In this document: positions 1 to 6,250 of the stretch, piece after piece
Numbering within the stretch: the first letter of the stretch is position 1
Layout of the letters: each line of letters opens with the position of its first letter
Source: Vibrio sp. 10N.286.49.B1
GTDB taxonomy: Bacteria; Pseudomonadota; Gammaproteobacteria; Enterobacterales; Vibrionaceae
Assembly: GCF_002873335.1 (NCBI RefSeq)
Contig: NZ_MCUW01000021.1
Coordinates: 1-9,240, forward strand
Reading direction: 5' to 3'
DNA: 9,240 nucleotides
The notes under the pieces: generated by a model
The model's input: only the letters and a program-made list of their open reading frames with translations
What the model was told of the DNA's origin: nothing
The model's database searches: none
Made by a program: the position numbers and the translations under genes

Positions 1-36
1 AACTATTGGGGGTCAGTTCATTGCTGGGGCTTTTTG

Positions 37-1218
37 CTATTCACTCAAATCAGGAATAACGGGTTTGACGTTATCAATAGGGTAGCAACCCAATACTTTT
101 AGGTACTTGGTGATCTTAATTAACTCTTGTATTGCCAATTGCATGGGTTCTGAATCTTTATGTGCTTCTACGTCGACGTAAAACATCTCCTCCCAAGGGT
201 TACCCATAATTGGGCGAGATTCAAGCTTCGTCATGTTGATGCCATAACGTTGTAGAACCAGCAAGGTTTCGACCAGAGAACCTGCATCTTGAGAGGTTGA
301 CATGATAAATGTCGTTTTCGCCGGTATTTGAGTGGATACCTCAACAGGCTTTCTTGCCACGATAATGAAACGAGTGTGGTTTTCTGTTTGGTTAGCAATG
401 TCACTTTGGATAGATTGCAAGCCATAGAGTTTACCGCTTGAGGCATGGCCGATAGCGGCGACATCATCTCGGTTCAGTTCTTGGACTTTCTGCATCGCAT
501 CTGCGGTACTCGCACAGGACTCTAAAGCTACACCTGACAACCGACTTAGGAATTCACTGCATTGTTGATGGGGCTGCGGGTGAGAATATAAGGTTTTTAT
601 GTTCTCTAGTTGTATCTCTTTTGTGGCAACGAGACAGTGGTCGATAGGCTGAGTTAATTCACCAACGATATGCAATGTTGTGTGTTGAAGGAGATCAAAG
701 ACTTCGTTAATGGAGCCCGAACTCGTATTTTCAATCGGTAAAACACCGTAGTCAGCATGCCCTGATTCCACGGTTTTCGTCACTTCTTTGAATTGATCGC
801 AATTCAGTTCAATCAGTTCGGTATTTTTACGTGAAAAATACTCACGACTTGCCAGGTGTGAATATGAGCCTTTTGAGCCTAAGAACGCGACTCGAGCGAG
901 TGGCTTACGGCTTTGTTGTGGGTTAGCTAAGTTCTGTAAATAAACCTGCTGAAGTAACACGGAGTCTTCAATGATGGTATGAAAAATTTTGGTGATATAA
1001 GGTGCATCGAGCTGGTATTTCTCTTTGCCGTTATTAATGAGTTTAACGAGTAACTGTTGTTCGCGAGAGGCATCGCGCACGGGTTTCGATGTTTGAACTT
1101 TACTCTTGGCAACCTCAATACTGAGCTGACGACGCTCAGATAAAAGTTGCAGTAATTGGTCGTCTAGCTCATTTAGACGTAATCGAATCTCATCAAGAGA
1201 ATATTTAGTATTGGTCAT
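37..1218 (-). CDS. pheA: Bifunctional chorismate mutase / prephenate dehydratase (P-protein)
   Basis: Cytoplasmic enzyme that converts chorismate to prephenate and then to phenylpyruvate, the committed branch to phenylalanine. The 393-residue product has the usual three parts. Residues 1-95 are an AroQ-type chorismate mutase, with ERR at 28-30, K40 and the VRDASREQ stretch near 47-54. Residues about 108-288 are prephenate dehydratase, with ENTSSGS at 163-169 and the TRF motif at 282-284. Residues about 300-385 are an ACT regulatory domain, with GSLV at 313-316 and the Phe-binding ESRP at 333-336, so feedback inhibition by Phe is expected. Length is close to E. coli PheA. The start is supported by AAGGAT about 6 bases upstream. 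The gene lies directly behind a Phe-codon leader and attenuator. No clear terminator follows the stop within the 36 bases available. Confidence 0.97.
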   Translation of the reverse strand: MTNTKYSLDEIRLRLNELDDQLLQLLSERRQLSIEVAKSKVQTSKPVRDASREQQLLVKLINNGKEKYQLDAPYITKIFHTIIEDSVLLQQVYLQNLANPQQSRKPLARVAFLGSKGSYSHLASREYFSRKNTELIELNCDQFKEVTKTVESGHADYGVLPIENTSSGSINEVFDLLQHTTLHIVGELTQPIDHCLVATKEIQLENIKTLYSHPQPHQQCSEFLSRLSGVALESCASTADAMQKVQELNRDDVAAIGHASSGKLYGLQSIQSDIANQTENHTRFIIVARKPVEVSTQIPAKTTFIMSTSQDAGSLVETLLVLQRYGINMTKLESRPIMGNPWEEMFYVDVEAHKDSEPMQLAIQELIKITKYLKVLGCYPIDNVKPVIPDLSE

Positions 1219-1232
1219 CGAATTATCCTTAT

Positions 1233-1259
1233 AAAAAAGCCTCCCGTTTGGGAGGCTTT
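1233..1259 (-). terminator. pheA attenuator terminator hairpin
   Basis: Rho-independent terminator read on the minus strand. A perfect 10-bp stem (AAAGCCTCCC / GGGAGGCTTT, arms 1250-1259 and 1236-1245) has a 4-nt AAAC loop and ends in a run of six T. It sits only 14 bases before the pheA start codon and downstream of the pheL leader peptide. It is therefore the attenuator (segments 3 and 4) rather than the end of a gene. The pheA ribosome binding site lies just beyond the T run. Confidence 0.93.
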
Positions 1260-1314
1260 CCGTTCGTTTTTGATTTTTCTTTCGTAAACGACGATGCCCC
1301 CAAGTTAGTGGAGG
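1239..1314 (-). promoter_or_regulatory. phe attenuator, alternative pairing segments
   Basis: Four segments can form mutually exclusive stems on the transcript. Segment 1 is CCTCC at the end of pheL (1310-1314). Segment 2 is TTGGGGGC (1296-1303). Segments 3 and 4 are the terminator arms containing GCCTCCC (1250-1256) and GGGAGGC (1239-1245). Segment 2 can pair with 1 (CCUCC with GGGGG, one G-U) or with 3 (GGGGGC with GCCUCC, one G-U). The 2:3 pairing would block the terminator. A ribosome stalled on the Phe codons would cover segment 1 and free segment 2. I paired the segments by eye and calculated no folding energies. Confidence 0.75.
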
Positions 1315-1352
1315 AAAAAAAAGTCAAAAAAGAACGGAGATGTTGTTAGCAT
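1305..1352 (-). CDS. pheL: pheA leader peptide (attenuation sensor)
   Basis: A 15-residue reading frame, MLTTSPFFFDFFFLH, ends in TAA. Six of its 15 residues are Phe, in two blocks of three (residues 7-9 and 11-13). Its place between a promoter and a terminator hairpin ahead of pheA matches the enterobacterial pheL leader peptides. By established attenuation logic, scarce charged tRNA-Phe stalls the ribosome in the Phe run and prevents the terminator from forming. With Phe plentiful, the ribosome reaches the stop and transcription ends before pheA. The Shine-Dalgarno sequence is weak. The estimated transcript start, near 1378, is about 26 bases upstream of the ATG. Confidence 0.92.
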   Translation of the reverse strand: MLTTSPFFFDFFFLH

Positions 1353-1384
1353 TATGAGAAGTACTTTATGTTGAACCCAACCCC

Positions 1385-1413
1385 ACAATAAGCAAGCGGG
1401 GATAGACCGTCAA
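1385..1413 (-). promoter_or_regulatory. pheL-pheA sigma-70 promoter
   Basis: On the minus strand TTGACG (1408-1413) and TATTGT (1385-1390) are separated by 17 bases, matching the consensus at 5/6 and 4/6 positions. Transcription would start near 1378, upstream of pheL. The promoter begins just past the T run of the raiA terminator, so raiA and pheL-pheA look like separate transcription units. Confidence 0.7.
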
Positions 1414-1415
1414 GC

Positions 1416-1441
1416 AAAAAAATAGCGCCGTTAGGCGCTAT
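1416..1441 (-). terminator. raiA rho-independent terminator
   Basis: An 8-bp stem, ATAGCGCC / GGCGCTAT, with TAAC loop is followed by seven T on the minus strand. It lies 20 bases after the raiA stop codon and directly before the pheL promoter. Confidence 0.92.
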
Positions 1442-1461
1442 CGTAAAGAAATGAGAGCAGG

Positions 1462-1800
1462 TTACTCAACCTCAGCTTCAATCTCTTCTTCGAATTCGAG
1501 TTTCTCAGAGCGACGAGCTTCCGGTTTATGACGTAGCTTATTTAATTGTCGTTCAAGTTTTTGTTCTACTTCATTAACCGCAGTATAAAGGTCTTCGTTC
1601 GAAGCGGATGCCACCAATTTTCCTTTGGGTACCGTAATGGATGCTTCAAACTTCATTTGTTTGTTTGGTTCTTCGCTAAACGCGGTTTGGCAGCTAATGA
1701 TATCGACTTGCCATTTTTCAAGTTTTTTAAACTTACTTTCAATGTGTTCACGGATTGCAGAGGTAATCTCAATATTCTTGCCAGTGATGTTTATTCTCAT
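1462..1800 (-). CDS. raiA: Ribosome-associated inhibitor A (hibernation factor)
   Basis: Small cytoplasmic protein (112 residues, against about 113 in E. coli RaiA/YfiA) that binds the 30S decoding region and blocks translation in stationary phase and cold shock. The opening MRINITGKNIEIT, the LEKWQ motif (residues 27-31) and the KLERQLNKLRHKPEARR block (about 81-97) are close to RaiA. The acidic C-terminal tail (EFEEEIEAEVE) separates RaiA from short HPF, which lacks it. In E. coli RaiA favours inactive 70S monomers and opposes 100S dimers. A GAGG ribosome binding site lies about 9 bases before the ATG. It has its own terminator, and CRP-like sites lie upstream, which suggests control by carbon or energy status. 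Confidence 0.95.
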   Translation of the reverse strand: MRINITGKNIEITSAIREHIESKFKKLEKWQVDIISCQTAFSEEPNKQMKFEASITVPKGKLVASASNEDLYTAVNEVEQKLERQLNKLRHKPEARRSEKLEFEEEIEAEVE

Positions 1801-1838
1801 ATGTTTTTCCTCTGTGACATCCCTTATGGGTTAACTTC

Positions 1839-1883
1839 AGATTACTCGCTCACAGTGAAATAAATGTGATCTACATCACTAAA
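1839..1883 (-). promoter_or_regulatory. raiA promoter with class II CRP-like site
   Basis: A near-consensus CRP box, TGTGA-N6-TCACT within flanking A/T (1862-1883), is centred at 1872.5. A weak -10 candidate, TAATCT (minus strand, 1839-1844), would start transcription near 1831-1832. That puts the box at about -41, the classical class II activator position, and no good -35 is present, as expected for CRP-dependent promoters. The operator call is strong; the exact start is inferred. Confidence 0.72.
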
Positions 1884-1910
1884 GTGATTGAGTGTTTATT
1901 GGTAGAAAGT

Positions 1911-1932
1911 AAATGTGATCTAACGCAAAGAT
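1911..1932 (-). promoter_or_regulatory. Second, weaker CRP-like site upstream of raiA
   Basis: It has a perfect AAATGTGATCT half-site, while the other half (GCAAA against TCACA) matches only 3 of 5 positions. The centre is 1921.5, 49 bases upstream of the first box and about -90 from the inferred start. Tandem boxes near -41 and -91 are a known synergistic CRP arrangement. Confidence 0.45.
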
Positions 1933-2108
1933 ATGAGTTCTGACTTGCTGAAATCCTTTTATTCCTTCCTGAAAGTCTTTAGATTTGAAAGGGTAATAGG
2001 CTGAAAATACACTGTTTTTGGAGGCTTTTTACGGCCTCGATAATACCTTGCTTAAAAAACATACGCCGCCAATACGTGATCAATATCACCTTTATCTGTT
2101 TTGATATT
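1933..2108. other. Rest of the mltF-raiA intergenic gap
   Basis: The full gap between the MltF-type gene and raiA is 308 bp (1801-2108). Beyond the raiA promoter it holds a second CRP- or FNR-like palindrome at 2071-2092 (GTGAT-CAAT-ATCAC). It also holds a small hairpin at 2021-2038 (GAGGC, 8-base loop, GCCTC) with no T run on either strand. I see no open frame with a convincing start and no good terminator for the MltF-type gene, so read-through towards raiA or a small RNA is possible but unproven. Confidence 0.4.
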
Positions 2109-3545
2109 CTAGTCGTTCAATATTTTGTAAAATGGCACGTCTGTGTTTTGTGCTTGCTGTTCCTCTCGAACTTGTTGTAATGATTCGAGTTGCTTATATA
2201 TGACGAAGTATCTATTGATATTCATGACGTAAGTCACAGGCTCTGAACTGATATTCCTTCGAGCCATAAGTTCAACGTTCCCAAACCATACATCGGCATC
2301 GTAACCATGCTTAGTCGCGAGTCGCCGCATTTTGGATATGTTAGCTGGTCCTGCATTATAGGCAGCAAGTGATAGGTAGACTTTGTCTTTTTCGCTGATG
2401 CTCTCGTCGTTGAAATATCGATCTCGAATAAAACGCAGATACTTAACGCCAGCATGGACGTTATTCTCGACTAAATGAATGTTTTTGATATTCACGTTAC
2501 GGTCACGAGCGGTACTTGGCAGTACTTGCATAATACCTACTGCGCCTTTTGGTGAGACTTTTCTCTGGTCGAGTTTAGATTCTTGAAAGGCCTGTGCCGC
2601 TATCATTAGAAAATCAAAATCATACTGATCGCCATATTTTTTAAAGAGTTCAGCCGTGTTATTTAGGCGTTTGAGTTTTTCTGGGTCTAGGGCCCGAGCA
2701 AACCAAGAGGTATTGTCCAGATATTTGTTGTAGATGACGTTACCGAGCAAAGTCCCAGCCTTCGCTGTCTTGATGTAGCTATTTACTTGTTTAGCCAGTA
2801 CTGGAGAATCTTTTCGCATTGCCCATGCGATTTCTCCTCCGGTTCTAAACGGAAGATCGTAATGAACATTAAGGTTCTCATCTGTTTTATGCCAAAATTC
2901 CGCTTTATGACTATCAAGAATCGTGGCGCCGATATAGCCTTGCTTTACCATTTCAATCAGTTCGTAATCCTGTAGTGTTTCTTCTAGGTATTGAACAAAG
3001 ACTGGTGGCTTGTTGTTATCGGTTAGCTTTTTGTTGAGCGCTTGTAAGCTTTCAAAGTAGCTCGAGCTTGCCCTTACCCACACTTCTTTGCCACTCAGTT
3101 GCTCTATAGAATTTAGCTTTGGGTAGTCTTTTGCCGTGATAACCAGTTCGTCGATGTTGGTAAGAATCGGGTTACTAAACTCAATGACTTGCTCTCGGCG
3201 TTCAGTGACGGTTAGGTTCGCTATGACCAAGTCTCCATAACCTCGAATGAGTGACGGAATTAGGTCGTCTCTTGGTACAGGGATTACTTGAACTTTTAAA
3301 TGACGGTGTTTTTTCTTAAGCTCTTTTTCGAAGTGATGCAGTTGTTCAGCGCCAATACCCTTGGGCTGCCCCTTTTCAATATAATAGAAGCCGAGATCCG
3401 CGGCGACGAGAACCCTTAATACGCCTCGCTCTGTTAACTTGTCTAAATCGCCCTTGTAAGGCTCGTTACTTAATGGCGTTAGTTCCAAAGCAACGGATGA
3501 CAAGCTAGTGAAAGCCATCATCAAACATAATACAAATGTTTTCAC
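2109..3545 (-). CDS. MltF-type protein: solute-binding domain fused to lytic transglycosylase
   Basis: Exported protein of 478 residues that probably cleaves peptidoglycan. Residues 1-19 are a signal peptide (SVA before the likely cut). About 38-280 is a family-3 solute-binding fold (GVLRVLV at 41-47, TERREQVIEFSNP at 114-126). About 300-455 is an SLT transglycosylase domain with catalytic Glu322 in QES, GAVGIMQ at 334-340 and AAYNAGP at 394-400. The layout is that of membrane-bound lytic transglycosylase F, but sequence and length differ from E. coli MltF (518 residues), and it has a cleavable signal rather than an anchor. It keeps Arg117 and Asp211, which align with ligand-binding residues of amino-acid-binding proteins. 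It is probably an MltF paralogue, so I give no symbol. AAGGG precedes the ATG. It has its own promoter and is separated from bamD by a terminator. Confidence 0.88.
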   Translation of the reverse strand: MKTFVLCLMMAFTSLSSVALELTPLSNEPYKGDLDKLTERGVLRVLVAADLGFYYIEKGQPKGIGAEQLHHFEKELKKKHRHLKVQVIPVPRDDLIPSLIRGYGDLVIANLTVTERREQVIEFSNPILTNIDELVITAKDYPKLNSIEQLSGKEVWVRASSSYFESLQALNKKLTDNNKPPVFVQYLEETLQDYELIEMVKQGYIGATILDSHKAEFWHKTDENLNVHYDLPFRTGGEIAWAMRKDSPVLAKQVNSYIKTAKAGTLLGNVIYNKYLDNTSWFARALDPEKLKRLNNTAELFKKYGDQYDFDFLMIAAQAFQESKLDQRKVSPKGAVGIMQVLPSTARDRNVNIKNIHLVENNVHAGVKYLRFIRDRYFNDESISEKDKVYLSLAAYNAGPANISKMRRLATKHGYDADVWFGNVELMARRNISSEPVTYVMNINRYFVIYKQLESLQQVREEQQAQNTDVPFYKILND

Positions 3546-3577
3546 ATACTACCCTTGTTACTACTGTGTTAAAGGTA

Positions 3578-3607
3578 AATATATAAATGAATGGGATAAG
3601 TTGCCAA
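3578..3607 (-). promoter_or_regulatory. Promoter of the MltF-type gene
   Basis: On the minus strand TTGGCA (3602-3607, 5/6) and TATATT (3578-3583, 5/6) are 18 bases apart, in AT-rich DNA just past the bamD terminator. Transcription would begin near 3571, about 25 bases before the start codon. Confidence 0.6.
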
Positions 3608-3616
3608 TTTATAAAC

Positions 3617-3645
3617 AAAAAAAACGCTGCACAATTGGCAGCGTT
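3617..3645 (-). terminator. bamD rho-independent terminator
   Basis: An 8-bp stem, AACGCTGC / GCAGCGTT (arms 3638-3645 and 3623-3630), with a 7-base loop ends in a run of eight T on the minus strand. It lies 29 bases past the bamD stop codon and separates bamD from the MltF-type gene. Confidence 0.94.
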
Positions 3646-3674
3646 CATAGTGAAAAAGGTTAATTAACCGTGAT

Positions 3675-4400
3675 TTATCGAGGATTTAACTCCATCAACG
3701 TTTCCGTTCGTTTCACTTGATCTTCCATCCCGAGTTTTTCATAGGCTTGTTTTTGGATATCCAGTGATAGCCGAGCTGCCTCAGTGTCGGGGAAGGTCTT
3801 TTGTATCTCTTGTGAGCGGTTGATTGCTGCAATCCACGCCTCGCGACGAAGATAGAAATCGGCAGTCGCAAGGTCATATTTTGCCAATCTATTTTTTAAT
3901 GCAACCATTCGTTTTTGCGAGTCTTCGGCATAAGCACTGCCTGGGTAGCGTTTGAGCAGGCGGTCAAAATCAGAAAAAGCGGCTTTGACAGGCTCAGGAT
4001 CGCGATCTGAGCGATCAATACTGAAGATGTCGTGCATGAAATTTCGATCTTGAGCCATATGGGTTAACCCGCGCATGTACAACACCCAATCTGAGCGATT
4101 GTGCGTTGGGTTTAAGCGTGAGAAACGTTCAATCGTCGCAAGCCCCAGAGCTAGGTCGTCATTTTTGTAGTAAGCGTAGATAAGATCAAGCTGAACTTGT
4201 TCAGTGTACGCACCAAATGGGTAGCGGGAGTCAAGCGCTTCTAAACGTTCAATAGCTGAAGACCAGTTACCACTTCGCAGCGAATCTTGTGCTTCAGAAT
4301 AGAGTTGTGACGGCGGGACATCTGGAACGGTGACTTCTTTGTCAGCACAACCAAACAACAAAACTAGCGATAATAAGCTTGTCAGTTTAAGCAGTTTCAT
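3675..4400 (-). CDS. bamD: Outer membrane protein assembly factor BamD
   Basis: Essential lipoprotein of the BAM complex, which folds beta-barrel proteins into the outer membrane; it contacts BamA from the periplasmic side. The 241-residue product (E. coli about 245) has a lipoprotein signal with lipobox LFGC, so Cys18 is the lipidated residue. Ala19 follows, which is compatible with outer-membrane sorting by Lol. The mature part is made of TPR-like helical repeats, with family stretches such as ALDSRYPFG (55-63), QLDLIYAYYKN (70-80) and RLNPTH (95-100). SDRDP (131-135) is also typical of BamD. AAGGA lies about 13 bases before the ATG. It is divergent from rluD and ends in a strong terminator, so it is probably monocistronic. 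Confidence 0.96.
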   Translation of the reverse strand: MKLLKLTSLLSLVLLFGCADKEVTVPDVPPSQLYSEAQDSLRSGNWSSAIERLEALDSRYPFGAYTEQVQLDLIYAYYKNDDLALGLATIERFSRLNPTHNRSDWVLYMRGLTHMAQDRNFMHDIFSIDRSDRDPEPVKAAFSDFDRLLKRYPGSAYAEDSQKRMVALKNRLAKYDLATADFYLRREAWIAAINRSQEIQKTFPDTEAARLSLDIQKQAYEKLGMEDQVKRTETLMELNPR

Positions 4401-4532
4401 ACTAAAACGAGATTCCTTGACATAAATATTTTTCAGTCTCCATTACTTTTCAGTCAAGTAACAGATACAATGTTGGGATACATTATCCACACTCGTGGTT
4501 ACTTAGTCCCAAGGTTTTTTAAAAAGTTCGAT
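4401..4532. promoter_or_regulatory. Divergent bamD / rluD promoter region
   Basis: Candidate elements face both ways. For bamD, minus-strand TTGACT (4452-4457) is 18 bases from AAAAAT (4428-4433). For rluD, plus-strand TTGACA (4417-4422) has only a poor -10 (CATTAC, 4441-4446), and a second choice is GTAACA (4458-4463) with CATTAT (4481-4486). The region also has an inverted repeat TTACTT-7-AAGTAA (4443-4461) and TTTTCAGTC twice. bamD is a sigma-E target in enterobacteria, but I could not find a convincing sigma-E promoter here. Confidence 0.4.
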
Positions 4533-5507
4533 ATGGCTCAGCAGATTGAATTAACAAATACAATAAAAGACAGCCAGTTAGGTCAAAGATTAGACCAAGC
4601 TGTTGCTGAATTATTCACAGATTTTTCTCGCTCACGCTTAAAAGAGTGGTTAGTAGCAGGAAAAATCTCCGTTAACGGAGAGGTTATCACCAAGCCCCGA
4701 ACCAAAATGATGGGTGGTGAGTTAATCACAATCCAAGCCGAATTAGAAGATGAAGAGCGTTTTATCGCGCAAGACATTCCTCTTGATATCGTGTTTGAAG
4801 ATGATGACATCATTGTGATCAATAAGCCAAGAGATTTCGTTGTTCACCCAGGGGCAGGGACACCCGATAGTACGGTACTTAATGCATTACTGTATCATTA
4901 CCCAGCAATTGCAGAAGTCCCACGCGCAGGTATTGTGCATCGTTTGGATAAAGACACGACGGGTCTCATGGTGGTTGCCAAAACGGTACCAGCTCAAACT
5001 CGTTTAGTGCGCGCGTTGCAAAAGCGTAATATCACACGTGAATATGAAGCCATTGCTATTGGTAAAATGACGGCTGGTGGACTGGTTGACAAAGGCATTA
5101 GCCGCCATGCAACAAAACGTGTATTGATGGCTGTTAATGAGTTAGGCAAACCTGCGGTGACTCATTACCGTGTGGCAGAACATTTTCGTGAGCATACAAG
5201 GCTTCGATTGCGTCTAGAGACAGGTCGTACGCACCAAATTCGTGTGCATATGTCGTACCTGCAGCACCCTCTTTTAGGCGATACTGCCTACGGTGGTCGT
5301 GCGCGCATCCCAAGAGGAGCGAGCGAAGAATTAACGACAATGATTCGTGCGTTTGATCGTCAGGCTCTTCACGCTGTTATGCTGAGATTTGCTCACCCTA
5401 CTACGGGAGAAGAGATGGAGTTCCATGCTCCTATTCCCCAAGATATGGTGGTCATGACCGAGGCGTTAAGAGAAGATGCAAAGCTGAACAAGGAAGAAGA
5501 CTACTAG
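4533..5507 (+). CDS. rluD: 23S rRNA pseudouridine(1911/1915/1917) synthase
   Basis: Cytoplasmic enzyme that makes three pseudouridines in helix 69 of 23S rRNA during late 50S assembly. From the ATG at 4533 the protein has 324 residues (E. coli 326) and begins MAQQIELTN, aligning with E. coli MAQRVQLTA. An upstream in-frame ATG at 4470 would add 21 residues unlike the family, so I reject it. An S4 RNA-binding domain (about 18-80, LGQRLDQAVAE) precedes the RluA-type catalytic domain. The HRLDKDTTGL motif places catalytic Asp at 139, as in E. coli, and GRTHQIRVH lies further on. The ribosome binding site is weak. The stop overlaps the pgeF start by one base, suggesting one mRNA with translational coupling. 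Confidence 0.95.
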   Translation: MAQQIELTNTIKDSQLGQRLDQAVAELFTDFSRSRLKEWLVAGKISVNGEVITKPRTKMMGGELITIQAELEDEERFIAQDIPLDIVFEDDDIIVINKPRDFVVHPGAGTPDSTVLNALLYHYPAIAEVPRAGIVHRLDKDTTGLMVVAKTVPAQTRLVRALQKRNITREYEAIAIGKMTAGGLVDKGISRHATKRVLMAVNELGKPAVTHYRVAEHFREHTRLRLRLETGRTHQIRVHMSYLQHPLLGDTAYGGRARIPRGASEELTTMIRAFDRQALHAVMLRFAHPTTGEEMEFHAPIPQDMVVMTEALREDAKLNKEEDY

Positions 5508-6235
5508 TGTCTCTTCTTGTACCAACATGGGTGACAAATCCAAATATCAGTTCTGTGACCTCAACAAGAGAGCAAGGTGTCTCCCAGGCACCTTATGATG
5601 GACTGAATATCGGCACACATGTTGGTGACAGCGCAGACAATGTTGCGTTGAACCGGCAAATACTGAAAGAGAAGGCAGCCATGCCTTCTTCTCCTATCTG
5701 GTTAAATCAAACACACTCTACAAATGTGGCAATCATCACTGACATCACCGATCAAATTGTTGATGCTGATGCTGCGTATACACAACACGCCAATATTGTA
5801 TTGTCAGCGATGACAGCGGATTGTTTGCCTATTCTCATTGCCTCTAAGGATGGCCAAGAGATCGCTGCGATTCATGCGGGTTGGCGAGGTTTAGCTGATG
5901 GGATTGTCGAAAATACGCTTAATTGCTTTTCGGGTGAACTACAAGCTTGGATTGGACCCGCCATTGGTTACGATGCTTTTGAAATAGGCGGTGAAGTTAA
6001 AGCCATTTTTTGTGGGAAAGACTCGCGATTAGAACAAGCATTTAAAGCCAAGCCTTCCTCAGATAAATGGCTAGCCGATCTCGCTTTTATTGCTCAATTA
6101 AAGCTTGAACAATCGGGTGTAACAGACATTACGCAAAGTGCGTTATGCACCTATTCAGACCCGCAGCGTTTTTTTTCCTACCGTCGTGATGGCCAAACGG
6201 GACGTATGGCAAGTTTTATCTGGATGCAGCGCTGA
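5507..6235 (+). CDS. pgeF: Peptidoglycan editing factor PgeF (YfiH / LACC1 family)
   Basis: Member of the DUF152 / multicopper polyphenol oxidase-like family. In E. coli PgeF prevents L-Ser from replacing L-Ala in the peptidoglycan stem. Family members have also been reported to have purine nucleoside phosphorylase or adenosine deaminase activity. The 242 residues match E. coli YfiH (243) in length and motifs. The metal-site residues of the family are visible as His70 (NQTH), Cys106 (TADCLP) and His123 (AIHAGWRG), and the C-terminal FFSYRRDGQTGRMASFIW is typical. Translation starts at GTG 5507, inside the rluD stop (TAGTG), with AAGGAAGAAG upstream in the end of rluD. This start gives an N-terminus matching the family. 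No terminator precedes clpB, so some read-through is likely. Confidence 0.94.
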   Translation: MSLLVPTWVTNPNISSVTSTREQGVSQAPYDGLNIGTHVGDSADNVALNRQILKEKAAMPSSPIWLNQTHSTNVAIITDITDQIVDADAAYTQHANIVLSAMTADCLPILIASKDGQEIAAIHAGWRGLADGIVENTLNCFSGELQAWIGPAIGYDAFEIGGEVKAIFCGKDSRLEQAFKAKPSSDKWLADLAFIAQLKLEQSGVTDITQSALCTYSDPQRFFSYRRDGQTGRMASFIWMQR

Positions 6236-6250
6236 TTTTTATCCCTTTAT

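Noticed and set aside
15..36. Possible terminator after pheA (CTGGGGCTTTTTG on the plus strand)
   Set aside because: No matching left arm is visible in the window, and on the minus strand the stretch gives no stem followed by T.
1797..1820. Seven-codon minus-strand frame (MSQRKNI) whose stop overlaps the raiA start
   Set aside because: It resembles a translational-coupling leader, but its AAGGG is immediately next to the ATG, too close to act, and the raiA ribosome binding site lies within it.
1546..1863. 105-codon plus-strand open frame across raiA and its promoter
   Set aside because: It is antisense to raiA and covers the CRP site; the product looks like a Phe/Cys-rich frame shadow.
2021..2038. 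GAGGC/GCCTC hairpin as a terminator for the MltF-type gene
   Set aside because: The stem is short with an 8-base loop and has no T run on either strand; I keep it only as part of the intergenic description.
4470..4532. N-terminal extension of rluD from the upstream ATG at 4470
   Set aside because: It adds 21 residues not found in the family, lacks a ribosome binding site, and the start at 4533 aligns with E. coli RluD.
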